Of a DNA stretch of 64,000 nt, positions 17,137-25,612 are shown piece after piece. The DNA comes from JACJVV01 sp964581515. GTDB lineage: Archaea; Nanobdellota; Nanobdellia; Woesearchaeales; JACJVV01. The stretch is from the NCBI GenBank assembly GCA_964581515.1, contig CAZOOV010000006.1:77653-141652 (forward strand), read 5' to 3'. The translations under genes and the position numbers were made by a program. The notes under the pieces were generated by a model. The model had not been told where the DNA came from and ran no database searches. It was given only the letters and a program-made list of their open reading frames with translations. Positions within the stretch are counted from its first letter, which is position 1; each line of letters starts with the position of its first letter.

Positions 17137-18216
17137 ATGAAAAAGCGCTTTTCAAGAAAATCTCAGGCATCAACAGATACTCTTATTCTGTTAAGCATTG
17201 TACTTATTATAATAGTAGTAATTGTTTCTTTTACATTCAGAAGCAGGCAAGATATTGTAGTTAATAAGGCTGCTTCTTCTTTAGATACAATCACTGACTA
17301 CTCAAGTCAGGTTGCAGAACTAGGTCCTGGGAATAAAGTGAAGACTAAAGTAGAGATTCCTTCAATCGTTGAAAGTATGGGTGTAGCTAATGGTGAAGTC
17401 ACTATGGTGCTTACAGAAGGTGTTGATGGAACAACAGATATTCATAGGTTGCTTAAGACAAATGTAGTTGGTTTTATCACACGAAATCCTAAACCTGGGA
17501 TTTATGATTTGATATTTGAATCATTTGGTTCTGGTGTTTGCGTCTACCCTCCTGGAAAAAGAGCAGAGTACTGCTATTGTTTTAGTGATGAAGCAAATCT
17601 TCATGAGTTTGAGTTTAGAAATGATTATAATGAACATTATGCTGAATTATTATGTGAAACTAATGGTATAACTAAACCTTGCGACTCTGATTCTCCTATT
17701 AGATATAATGATCTCATTACTGGATTTAAATCACAAGTCCTTAACAAGACAGATCTTCAAGTAGTAGATGCAACAGTCACATATAAAGTCATCAATTGGA
17801 AGAATGAGACAGTATTTGAAAGTTCAGTCTTCAATTATGTGGGTGAAGGTTATTTCAATCTTAGTAATGCAAATTATATAGTGGAAAACTCTGGTCCTCT
17901 TAATATCACTACAACAGCATATCATGAGTGCTACTATGTAAGTGAGTATAAAGAAAAGTTAAGTACTACAGCAACTGTTACAGTAGATGTACCTTATGGT
18001 AGGCTTGTTCCTTTCCTTCTTGACGAGAATGGCAGGAAGATCTATCAGGATGAAAGCCATTATTATCTTGTTGACCCGACAAATTCAGATAAGTCGCACT
18101 TAAAGCGTGGTTGGGTTAAATCAGGTGACACATTCATAATAAGGACAGGTTTTGAATGTCTTGACGGAGAATGTGTAAATGTAAATGCTTCCTTGTATCA
18201 TTCAGGAAATCCTTAG
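17137..18216 (+). CDS. Pilin-like secreted protein with variant class III signal
   Basis: 359 residues. The N-terminus MKKRFSRKSQASTDTLILLS is followed by a run of Ile and Val, resembling the class III motif (K-x-Q-A-S-T) but with Ser in place of Gly before Gln, so prepilin peptidase processing is uncertain. The rest is an extracellular beta-rich domain with Cys clusters (CVYPPGKRAEYCYCF, LCETNGITKPC, CLDGECVN). Transcribed divergently from the class III pilin, suggesting a shared surface filament or minor pilin role. Confidence 0.72.
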   Translation: MKKRFSRKSQASTDTLILLSIVLIIIVVIVSFTFRSRQDIVVNKAASSLDTITDYSSQVAELGPGNKVKTKVEIPSIVESMGVANGEVTMVLTEGVDGTTDIHRLLKTNVVGFITRNPKPGIYDLIFESFGSGVCVYPPGKRAEYCYCFSDEANLHEFEFRNDYNEHYAELLCETNGITKPCDSDSPIRYNDLITGFKSQVLNKTDLQVVDATVTYKVINWKNETVFESSVFNYVGEGYFNLSNANYIVENSGPLNITTTAYHECYYVSEYKEKLSTTATVTVDVPYGRLVPFLLDENGRKIYQDESHYYLVDPTNSDKSHLKRGWVKSGDTFIIRTGFECLDGECVNVNASLYHSGNP

Positions 18217-18239
18217 ATTTATTATTTCTATTATTATTA

Positions 18240-18548
18240 TTATTTCTTTGTTCTTATCACAAATCTTCTTATGCCCTTACATTTCTGGCAGTGATACAGC
18301 ATCATCTTATTCTTTGTCCTGATAATACAGTTCTTGCCAGGCATAAGGAATGAATGGCACTCTTTGCAAAAAAGCGCTTTTTGCTCTTTTGTTAGTCTTA
18401 CCTTTATCTTATCCCTTACACGAAGAGCCATCTTCACATATCTATCAGAAAGCTTAGGATCTTCTTTGAAAATTTCCTTTGCTTGTTTGAAGAGTGTTTC
18501 GATATGCTCTTTTGCTATCTTCTTCTGCTGTTGCTTTGTCGTTCGCAT
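18240..18548 (-). CDS. rnp4: Ribonuclease P protein component 4 (Rpp21/Rpr2)
   Basis: 102 residues. The N-terminal helices (QQKKIAKEHIETLFKQA, DRYVKMALRVRDKIKVR) precede a zinc ribbon CKECHSFLMPGKNC...YHCQKCKGIRR, the signature of Rpr2/Rpp21. It pairs with Rpp29 and stabilises the RNase P RNA in 5' tRNA maturation. Length is normal. Convergent with the pilin-like gene. Pop5 (component 2) is at 34 kb. Confidence 0.93.
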   Translation of the reverse strand: MRTTKQQQKKIAKEHIETLFKQAKEIFKEDPKLSDRYVKMALRVRDKIKVRLTKEQKALFCKECHSFLMPGKNCIIRTKNKMMLYHCQKCKGIRRFVIRTKK

Positions 18549-18684
18549 TTTTTATTCCTTATATATCTTTAATATAATCTCTAATATAAAACTTTAGCTG
18601 AAATGGGCTTACTATAAAAACTTCACTTTATAGTGGTAAACATAACAATATTTTTAAATGGATTTCGGTTAATGTGCTATTGAT

Positions 18685-20445
18685 ATGGTTGAGAAAGAGG
18701 ATCGGCATGTAGTTGCCAAGATCCATATGGATGGACACAAAGGAGGTTTAGTAACTCTTAGAAGTCTCTTAAGAAGTCATTTTAATACTATTAAACCTGA
18801 TATTCAAGCAAGTGCTCATACAAATGAGAAATATCTTGCTGTATATGGCAGTGCTACTGAAAAAGATCTTACAGATTTTATATCTCATGTAAGGATGGAT
18901 GATATTTCTTTGGAATATATAGGTCCACAAGCAGATGCTTCAAAATCAAGAGGGACTGATATGAATCCTAAGACTATAGAATATTTACATCAGATAGAAT
19001 CTGATAAGTATAGGCTTGAACAGGCAAATGTCAGTCTTGAACTTAAGGTAGATGAGCTTGAGCAAGAATTAGCAAGAACAAAGTCAAACTTAACGTCTGT
19101 TGAAGATGATTATCTTGGGGCAATGGAAAAAGCAGAACAATCAGAAGTTGCTGCAACAAAGTTAAGAGCACAAGTTTCAGCATTGACAAGCAAGAGTACA
19201 AGGCTTGAACGTGAAGTTGCTTCTTCAGGCAATATGCATGAAAGGACAATGGCTTATCTGGTGCAGTTTGCAGAGAAATTTTCAGCGATTGAAGAAGCGA
19301 TAGGTGATCATCTTTATGATCTTAGTAGGATTTCTTTTGATACTGTTATTGCAGGCGTATCTGAATTAGGTCTAAAAGTTGAGTCTATAGCTGATGTAAA
19401 GGCAGTGATAGGAAAATATCTTACAGATGAAACAGCTGAGCAAAATGCAATTGCATTTTATGATGCAGCGCATCCTTTAGAATCAGCAGAATATCGGGAA
19501 GCAAAAAAAACTTTAGACGAAACTGCAGTATTGTTTGATGATGATTCTTTCAAAAAAGTACCTGAAGATCTTGTTGAAAGCATGAAGCAAGCAGCTACAC
19601 AAAGAAATGCAGGCAGACAAGATATTGTCAATATCTATGAAGAAGATAGAAGTTCTTTTGTAGGAAAGATACAATCTCAGCTAGCAGGATATGAACAACA
19701 GCTTGATCTGCACGACCAGAGCAAACAGCTAAGGGAGCAGGTTAAAGAGGTTGTAGATGAGAACACAAATATTCCTGTATATTTTACACTTGATGAAAAT
19801 GATTTAAGTTATACAGTAAAGGCGTATGTTCCAGTAAAAGGTGCTGATTCCAAATTATGTGATATATTGCTTTGTGAAAATATTCTTGCACAGCAAGTGT
19901 CAGATCTTATCAATGCTGACGATGTTGATGATATACAAAAGAAAGTAGATGCTCAATCAAACCTTACATTTTACGAGATACAATTGCCTAAATCAGAGTA
20001 TAGTTTTAATCAAGTGTTAGGTCTTGAAAGAGCAATGGTTTCAGCAGTCAGGGCAGGATATTCAAACACAGGACTTAATGAGCTTGGTATGGGTATAGAT
20101 TCTATTTTCTATAATATGATCCAAGATGTTGATTCAGGAGTAAGTAAGCAAGCAAGATCTTCTCAAGCAAAATCTGCTTCTTCTGCAATAATGCCTTCTG
20201 AATCAAAAGATGTTCCTAATTCAACAGCTTCAGCAACAGAACAAAGGAGATATGCTGTTATCGCTGTACTGCAAGGCGCAAATGGACCTCTTACTATGAC
20301 TCATTTGCATTCTATGGTACAGAGTCATATGGGGATTGAATTTCCTGGTTATAATATAAGGGATGATCTAAAATCTACTCAGCTTAAGGCTCGCATTGAA
20401 AAAGTAGGTACAGGAAGAAAGACCACATATGCTCTAAAGGAGTAG
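18685..20445 (+). CDS. Coiled-coil protein with C-terminal winged-helix-like domain
   Basis: 586 residues, not recognised. Residues 1-90 form a small alpha/beta domain (RHVVAKIHMDGHKGGLVTLR), 95-185 a long heptad coiled coil (ANVSLELKVDELEQELARTK), then a helical middle and a mixed domain (NIPVYFTLDENDLSYTVKAY). After a Ser/Ala linker the last 65 residues (RRYAVIAVLQGANGPLTMTH ... KVGTGRKTTYALKE) look like a winged helix. First gene of a tight run: 46 bases to the next gene, which overlaps the SNF2-methyltransferase gene. A structural or DNA-tethering partner is plausible but inferred. Confidence 0.75.
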   Translation: MVEKEDRHVVAKIHMDGHKGGLVTLRSLLRSHFNTIKPDIQASAHTNEKYLAVYGSATEKDLTDFISHVRMDDISLEYIGPQADASKSRGTDMNPKTIEYLHQIESDKYRLEQANVSLELKVDELEQELARTKSNLTSVEDDYLGAMEKAEQSEVAATKLRAQVSALTSKSTRLEREVASSGNMHERTMAYLVQFAEKFSAIEEAIGDHLYDLSRISFDTVIAGVSELGLKVESIADVKAVIGKYLTDETAEQNAIAFYDAAHPLESAEYREAKKTLDETAVLFDDDSFKKVPEDLVESMKQAATQRNAGRQDIVNIYEEDRSSFVGKIQSQLAGYEQQLDLHDQSKQLREQVKEVVDENTNIPVYFTLDENDLSYTVKAYVPVKGADSKLCDILLCENILAQQVSDLINADDVDDIQKKVDAQSNLTFYEIQLPKSEYSFNQVLGLERAMVSAVRAGYSNTGLNELGMGIDSIFYNMIQDVDSGVSKQARSSQAKSASSAIMPSESKDVPNSTASATEQRRYAVIAVLQGANGPLTMTHLHSMVQSHMGIEFPGYNIRDDLKSTQLKARIEKVGTGRKTTYALKE

Positions 20446-20491
20446 TCTTGAAATTTAGATAATTTTAAGTGTTCATATTTTTGGTAGGATC

Positions 20492-21097
20492 ATGGCAGAG
20501 GAAAAAAAGCTTTATCATCTTGTGGATGAACTTGAAACAGATGCTCTTACTTTGATAAAGCTTGCTAGACGAAGTAAAATGAGTTATTCTCCTTCTGAAG
20601 AACAAGTTGAAGTTCTTAGACGTAAGATTTCTGGTTATTATGATCTTTCTGATACTGAGATTCGCTCGCTAGAAGATTTTCTGGGAAGTGATGCAGCACA
20701 AGATATATTAAGGGAAACCAGCGTATTGATGGAGGCATTTCTTGATCAGAACGAGGAAAAAAAATATCTCAATCACATTGCAACTCACCTATTTAACGCA
20801 ATAGATGATGAAGGTCTTAAGGCTAAGATAAAGAAAGAGACACTCTATGAAACAATTATGAATCTTGGTGTGGTGACTTTGTATAGGACAGCATCTACAG
20901 ATATTGAGGAAGATAAATTACCTCCTCTTGAACTGTTGAGGTTTGACAATGATGTCGCAAGAGGGGTCTTAAAGAGATATTTCATCAGAAAGCTTGAATC
21001 AATCCCTATACGTGATTATTCAGATTTCAATACAGCAACAAAAATAATGCAGGCTGAATATCAAAGGATGCTTGTTCATTTAGGTGGCGAACAATGA
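20492..21097 (+). CDS. Hypothetical alpha-helical protein in SNF2-methyltransferase operon
   Basis: 201 residues, apparently all helical, acidic, no membrane segment and no recognised motif (MAEEKKLYHLVDELETDALT start; YQRMLVHLGGEQ end). Its stop codon overlaps the next start (ATGA), so it is translationally coupled to the SNF2-methyltransferase protein and likely works with it. It could be a subunit or an inhibitor; nothing in the sequence decides. Confidence 0.72.
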   Translation: MAEEKKLYHLVDELETDALTLIKLARRSKMSYSPSEEQVEVLRRKISGYYDLSDTEIRSLEDFLGSDAAQDILRETSVLMEAFLDQNEEKKYLNHIATHLFNAIDDEGLKAKIKKETLYETIMNLGVVTLYRTASTDIEEDKLPPLELLRFDNDVARGVLKRYFIRKLESIPIRDYSDFNTATKIMQAEYQRMLVHLGGEQ

Positions 21098-23715
21098 CTG
21101 CTGATATGGGTCTTGAAGAAGTATTAAAGGAGAGTTTTGCAGCTTCACAAGATATAATTCAATTTGGCAGGGGTCTTTGGAAAAGATCAGTTGGTCATAT
21201 CAAGCCAAGGATGCATCAGATAGTAAGGATTCATGAAGGTGTAAAAAATGGCACAAAACGTATGCTTTGTGCAGACACAACTTCTGCAGGAAAGACACTC
21301 ACTGCTGTAGCAATCAAGGGATTTATGGATGAACTCTATAAAGCAGAAAAAGGAAGAAATGCAAAAGCTCTTGTCGTAGCTCCTAATCAGGCAATTGAAT
21401 CAGCATGGACAAATTATGAGATTGATAAATACACTCATGCACTTCAACTGCCTACACAAAAATCATTGCAGATTGAAAGGGGAACTCTTGGTCAATTGGT
21501 CAGGAATGATTTTATACTTGTAAATTATGATAAATTATCTATTGAAAATTCAGAAGCAAAAGTCAATGCTTATCTAAAAAGCATAGTCGACATACTGCCA
21601 CAAATTGATCTTGTTATTGTTGATGAATGTCACAACCTAAAAAATAGGCAATCTAATAGGTCAAAAGCATTTACACAAATTGTAGAAGGTACAAGACATA
21701 AGCATTTCTTAATGTTAAGTGCTTCACCAATACCTAATCGTCTAAGTGATGCAGGATATTTGCTCTACATGCTAAATCCTGCAAAGTTCAGGCATTATTC
21801 TGAGAATGATTTTGATTACTCTTCAGATAGGTTCTCTATAATGAATGCTATCAATTCTGGTTCATGGTTTACATTCGGAAGAAATGATGTTAAGGATCTT
21901 TTTGATCTTCCTGAATTAAGATTTGGTGACCCTGCTCTTGGTATATCTACTCCTCATAAGTTTGAGTTATCTGAGCCAGCAGCAAAAGAATATTTTGAAG
22001 AATGGAAATGTGACAAAGGAAGCATTTCAAAGATAGGCTCGTTAAGTAAGATTCTACTTAGATCTGAATTTAATGAGATAACAAATGTATGCAGACGTAT
22101 TACATCAGAAGTGCCAAATGCCCAGATAGGGATCTATTCTTTCTATAAAGATGGATTCTCTGAAGAACTTATGCAGCATCTTTCACAATTTTATCCAGGA
22201 GAAATTGCAGTTATTACTGGCGACAATCCAGATGGTCCTAATACACGTGCGAAAGTAAAAAAGAGGATTGAGCTTGCAAAAAAATTCAATAAAGGCGATA
22301 TGCGTATTCTTGTTAATACTATATCTACAGTCAGTGAGTCAATTTCTTTGATAACTCATGACAGGCCATCATATCTGATATTTGCAGAACCACCTATTGT
22401 TCCTGCTAACTATGATCAGGCTATTGGTCGCTTTTACAGGATAGATCAGGAGGCGCCTGTTACAGTTATAGAGATGATGCCTCAAAGTCAAATTCTTAAT
22501 GCTATGATGATTGAGGAGACATCTCGTAGAAGACAGCAAGGTATTAGATATCGTACCTCCTGGATACCTGAAACAATATTTGAAAGTAAACATAGGATTA
22601 GGACAGAAAAAGATACTCTTATCGGACGTGTCCTTCGTGGAGGAAATATCGATGACCTTATGGGTATTGCTGATATATCAGAAGGTAGTGAAAATGAGCT
22701 AGCATATCCTTCTCTTCTTCCAAAACCAGAAATGCAGGAATCATCAAATAAGAAATTTAATGATGGTCTTAAGAAAGTCAGGACATATATCGGAAAGGGT
22801 CTTGAACATCTAAGGGACAGTACTGAGGTAAGACATCTTATAGATAGTTATTCACGGAGCGATTGGGATACAACTTCTTCAGCAGACACGAATCGTGCAA
22901 TTGTACAGGTGATTAATGCTATAGGAGAAAAGATTGCTAATAAGAACAAATCATCTCTTGATGATGTGCTTGATTCTATGAAAATTCTTGACTGGGGGTG
23001 TGGAACAGCATGCCTTGCACGTGAATATAAACGTCCTATAACAAATCTTGATGTTCTTGACGAGATGTTAGAGACTGGAGAATTTTACTGCAGAGAGATG
23101 GAAAGCATGAGAGATCCAGATTCTTCAGAGACATCAACTGCAAGAGAAAAAAAGAAAGGGAATATATTTGTCAAGGGTGATGCAAGAGAGATGCCCTTTG
23201 ATCCGAAATCATTTGACATAGTTTCATCATCTTATGCTATCCAGTATAATGCACAAGGTTATCAGCATAGAAGAGATATTGAGGAGATACTGCTTCAGAC
23301 AAATAAAGTGCTTAAGGATGAAGGTTATGGTATATTGGCACTTCCTAATCAAGCGACAAGCCAGGAAGATATAGATGCACTAACTGAGTCTTTGCTTCCA
23401 CGTTATGGTTTTGAGGTTAAGTTTGCTGATTATATTACTGGTCATGCTATCAAAGAGACAACAGGCAGAGAGAACCGTGTCTTTCAGGGTTTTTTCCTTG
23501 TAGTCTATCAGAAGAAAGATAATCATACATATCTTCAGGGTGAGGGTGATGTGTTTGTATTCTCACCATATAAAAAATTGGGGATAGGTGGTATAAGGGA
23601 GATTGAGATGCAAAAGAAAGGGGCACAGAATTACAAAACATCAAAGATTCCTGCAGAGACATTTAAGACATCAGATAAAGAAGTATTAAGAAACTCGCTA
23701 CGTAATGCGATATGA
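21094..23715 (+). CDS. SNF2-family ATPase fused to a SAM-dependent methyltransferase
   Basis: 873 residues. The N-terminal half is a superfamily 2 motor of SNF2/RapA type: motif I DTTSAGKT (about 61-68), motif II VDECH (176-180), motif III LSASP, motif V region VNTISTVSESISL, motif VI DQAIGRFYRIDQ (441-452). A linker of about 150 residues leads to a class I methyltransferase: ILDWGCGTACLA (631-642), NLDVLDEML, GDAREMPFDPKSFDIVSSSY. This places ATP-driven translocation and methylation on one chain. The methyltransferase resembles UbiE/Methyltransf_11 more than DNA methylases; no NPPY-type motif is visible. Coupled to the upstream helical protein by an ATGA overlap. Confidence 0.88.
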   Translation: MTADMGLEEVLKESFAASQDIIQFGRGLWKRSVGHIKPRMHQIVRIHEGVKNGTKRMLCADTTSAGKTLTAVAIKGFMDELYKAEKGRNAKALVVAPNQAIESAWTNYEIDKYTHALQLPTQKSLQIERGTLGQLVRNDFILVNYDKLSIENSEAKVNAYLKSIVDILPQIDLVIVDECHNLKNRQSNRSKAFTQIVEGTRHKHFLMLSASPIPNRLSDAGYLLYMLNPAKFRHYSENDFDYSSDRFSIMNAINSGSWFTFGRNDVKDLFDLPELRFGDPALGISTPHKFELSEPAAKEYFEEWKCDKGSISKIGSLSKILLRSEFNEITNVCRRITSEVPNAQIGIYSFYKDGFSEELMQHLSQFYPGEIAVITGDNPDGPNTRAKVKKRIELAKKFNKGDMRILVNTISTVSESISLITHDRPSYLIFAEPPIVPANYDQAIGRFYRIDQEAPVTVIEMMPQSQILNAMMIEETSRRRQQGIRYRTSWIPETIFESKHRIRTEKDTLIGRVLRGGNIDDLMGIADISEGSENELAYPSLLPKPEMQESSNKKFNDGLKKVRTYIGKGLEHLRDSTEVRHLIDSYSRSDWDTTSSADTNRAIVQVINAIGEKIANKNKSSLDDVLDSMKILDWGCGTACLAREYKRPITNLDVLDEMLETGEFYCREMESMRDPDSSETSTAREKKKGNIFVKGDAREMPFDPKSFDIVSSSYAIQYNAQGYQHRRDIEEILLQTNKVLKDEGYGILALPNQATSQEDIDALTESLLPRYGFEVKFADYITGHAIKETTGRENRVFQGFFLVVYQKKDNHTYLQGEGDVFVFSPYKKLGIGGIREIEMQKKGAQNYKTSKIPAETFKTSDKEVLRNSLRNAI

Positions 23716-23858
23716 TATTACAATATAATATTACTATATGATATTGTGTAATGTAAGTGATGTAATAATAATTATGTAACAATATTGATTCAGCAGATAT
23801 AAACATAAAAAGCACATAATAAGTACATAATAAATACAAACAATCGGAGGCATAAAAA

Positions 23859-24704
23859 ATGGATTTCAGTCAATTGGTCGAAGAAGCTGTTGTAAAGTCA
23901 TTGAATGATACTAATAAAAGGATGCAGAGATATGATAATGATTATGTCGAGGCTCAGAAGCTTGTTAAGCTCTTAAGCCGAAACAAGATTGAAGAATATA
24001 AAAAATCAATTCCAGCAGATCTTACTGAAATATTAGAAGAAGCAGCAGAAGCAAAAAAAGAACAGGTACAAAATCTTTTTGAAGGAAAAGCTCTTGATAT
24101 CGAGATGGTACTCAACACTTCTGATGGAGTAGAACTCTTCTTGCCTGTGAGATGGCAAAATGGAACTTCTATAGAAAAAGATCTTTATGGTCATGTAAGT
24201 GCAGCACTTCATGCAGTTGATCCTGCTGCAAAATCAGGCAAGCTAGGAGATTATGTTACTCTAGCTGGAAATGTAAGGAATGTAAGAAGTCTGAAAAGCA
24301 AGATTGCAGATTTACCTGAAGCTATGCAGGTTGCTCATATAGGTATGCCTCTTGAAGAAGTGAAGATTCCAGTGCACGGCACTTATGGAACACAAAATCC
24401 TTATGTATTAGTGAAGATGACTCCTTCATCATTACAGTATCCGCATATTCCTGTTCTTAAGAGAAATAGGGCTTTTTTCCCAGCATACAAAAGGAAGTTT
24501 GAGCTTCTTACTGAATTTGGAACAGTTGCAGCGTGGGTAACTTCTCAGACTACATCAAAGCCAAGCAAAGGCAATTACATCTGTGGTTACAAAAGGGATG
24601 GTACTTTAGGTGTGGTTCTTGATAAGATGAATCTTAAACCAGGTTCTGAAGTAGTAATTGAAGAGATACATGCAAAATCAAGATATGCTATGAGAAAAAG
24701 ATAA
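23859..24704 (+). CDS. Hypothetical protein, 281 residues
   Basis: Not recognised. Helical first 80 residues (DFSQLVEEAVVKSLNDTNKR, LTEILEEAAEAKKEQ), then a beta-rich domain (VELFLPVRWQNGTSIEKDLY, NPYVLVKMTPSSLQYPHIPV), ending in a basic tail (AKSRYAMRKR). Starts after a GGAGG site 9 bases upstream. It follows the SNF2-methyltransferase gene after 143 AT-rich bases with TATA-like sequence, so it may have its own promoter; co-function with the operon is possible but unproven. Confidence 0.72.
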   Translation: MDFSQLVEEAVVKSLNDTNKRMQRYDNDYVEAQKLVKLLSRNKIEEYKKSIPADLTEILEEAAEAKKEQVQNLFEGKALDIEMVLNTSDGVELFLPVRWQNGTSIEKDLYGHVSAALHAVDPAAKSGKLGDYVTLAGNVRNVRSLKSKIADLPEAMQVAHIGMPLEEVKIPVHGTYGTQNPYVLVKMTPSSLQYPHIPVLKRNRAFFPAYKRKFELLTEFGTVAAWVTSQTTSKPSKGNYICGYKRDGTLGVVLDKMNLKPGSEVVIEEIHAKSRYAMRKR

Positions 24705-24802
24705 ACCTGTTATTTAGTTATTTAATTAGTTAGTTTATCAGAAACATCCTAACAGAAAGCTTTATAAACAGTTTCAGATTCACTAGAATATAAGGTTCTG
24801 AA

Positions 24803-24843
24803 CGGTAGCCTTCTCGTCGAGAAGATATCGGAGCCAAGTACCG
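24803..24843 (+). promoter_or_regulatory. Structured leader of the S19e mRNA
   Basis: CGGTA (24803-24807) pairs with TACCG (24839-24843) and encloses a hairpin CTTCTC/GAGAAG (24810-24815 with 24819-24824). It lies between a TATA box (TTTATAAA, 24761-24768) and the ribosome binding site GAGGTAAT at 24845, so it is in the mRNA leader and its outer stem ends next to the RBS. Possible r-protein autoregulatory site. Confidence 0.5.
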
Positions 24844-24858
24844 CGAGGTAATAATACA

Positions 24859-25434
24859 ATGGTTAAAGTATATGACGTTGATCAAGAAGCATTAGTAAAA
24901 GAAGTTGTAGAACAGCTTAAGCAGGATAAGAATATATCTCTTCCTGAATGGGCTAGATTTGTTAAAACAGGAAGCAATAAAGAAAGGCCTCCTGTACAAT
25001 CAGATTGGTGGTTTCATAGAGCAGCTTCAATATTGAAAAAAGTTAATTCTCATGGTCCTATCGGCGTTGCAAAGCTAAGGACAAAGTATGGAAGCAAGAA
25101 AAATAGAGGAGTCAGACCTGAAAAGTTCGTTAGATCTGGCGGAAAAGTTATCAGAGTTATATTACAACAGCTTGAAACATCAGGTTATGTAAAAAAAGAA
25201 GATAAGGCTCAGCATAAAGGAAGAGAGATTGCACCAAAAGGCGCGTCACTTCTTGATAAGGCTGCAGGAAAGATTTTTGTTAAAGAAGCACCAAAACCAA
25301 AGGCTGAAGCTCCTAAAGTAGAAGAAAAGAAATCTGAAGCAAAACAAGCAAAGCCAGAAACTGCTCCTAAACCAGAAGCAAAACCTGAAGCAAAACCAGA
25401 AGCTCCTAAACAAGAAGGGGAGAAAAAGGAATAA
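24859..25434 (+). CDS. rps19e: 30S ribosomal protein S19e with Ala/Lys/Pro tail
   Basis: Residues 1-135 are a standard S19e (VKVYDVDQEALVKEVVEQLK, WWFHRAASILKKV, YGSKKNRGVRPEKFVRSGGK, LETSGYVKK). S19e is needed for small-subunit maturation. The family ends near 150; here about 50 more residues of Ala, Lys, Pro and Glu follow (KPETAPKPEAKPEAKPEAPK). First gene of a tight S19e-L39e-L31e operon with 2-base gaps. Confidence 0.95.
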   Translation: MVKVYDVDQEALVKEVVEQLKQDKNISLPEWARFVKTGSNKERPPVQSDWWFHRAASILKKVNSHGPIGVAKLRTKYGSKKNRGVRPEKFVRSGGKVIRVILQQLETSGYVKKEDKAQHKGREIAPKGASLLDKAAGKIFVKEAPKPKAEAPKVEEKKSEAKQAKPETAPKPEAKPEAKPEAPKQEGEKKE

Positions 25435-25436
25435 AA

Positions 25437-25610
25437 ATGGCAAGATTCAAACATCTTAGTAGGAAACTGAGACTAACTAAATTAGGAAGACTTACAAAAT
25501 GGGCTCCATTTTGGACAGTACCTAAGATATATGGAAAAGGAAGAGTAGTCCATCCAGGAAGACATACAACAAATAAAAGAAACTGGAGAAGGACAAAGAC
25601 TAAGGCTTAA
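25437..25610 (+). CDS. rpl39e: 50S ribosomal protein L39e
   Basis: 57 residues: MARFKHLSRKLRLTKLGRLT then KWAPFWTVPKIYGKGRVVHP and a basic end RRTKTKA. L39e lies in the wall of the polypeptide exit tunnel. The family is normally about 51 residues with the same N-terminal and NRRNWRR-like blocks; TTNKRNWRRTK matches. Only 2 bases from S19e and 2 from L31e, so co-translated. Short genes like this are easily missed. Confidence 0.93.
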   Translation: MARFKHLSRKLRLTKLGRLTKWAPFWTVPKIYGKGRVVHPGRHTTNKRNWRRTKTKA

Positions 25611-25612
25611 AA

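Noticed and set aside
18685..23715. SNF2-methyltransferase locus as a provirus or restriction system
   Set aside because: No integrase, capsid, nuclease or att-like repeats are seen, so only a general novelty claim is kept.
24370..24385. GTGCACGGCAC resembling the reverse complement of the element core GCCGTGC
   Set aside because: It lies inside the 23859 coding region, has no flanking stems and matches by chance.
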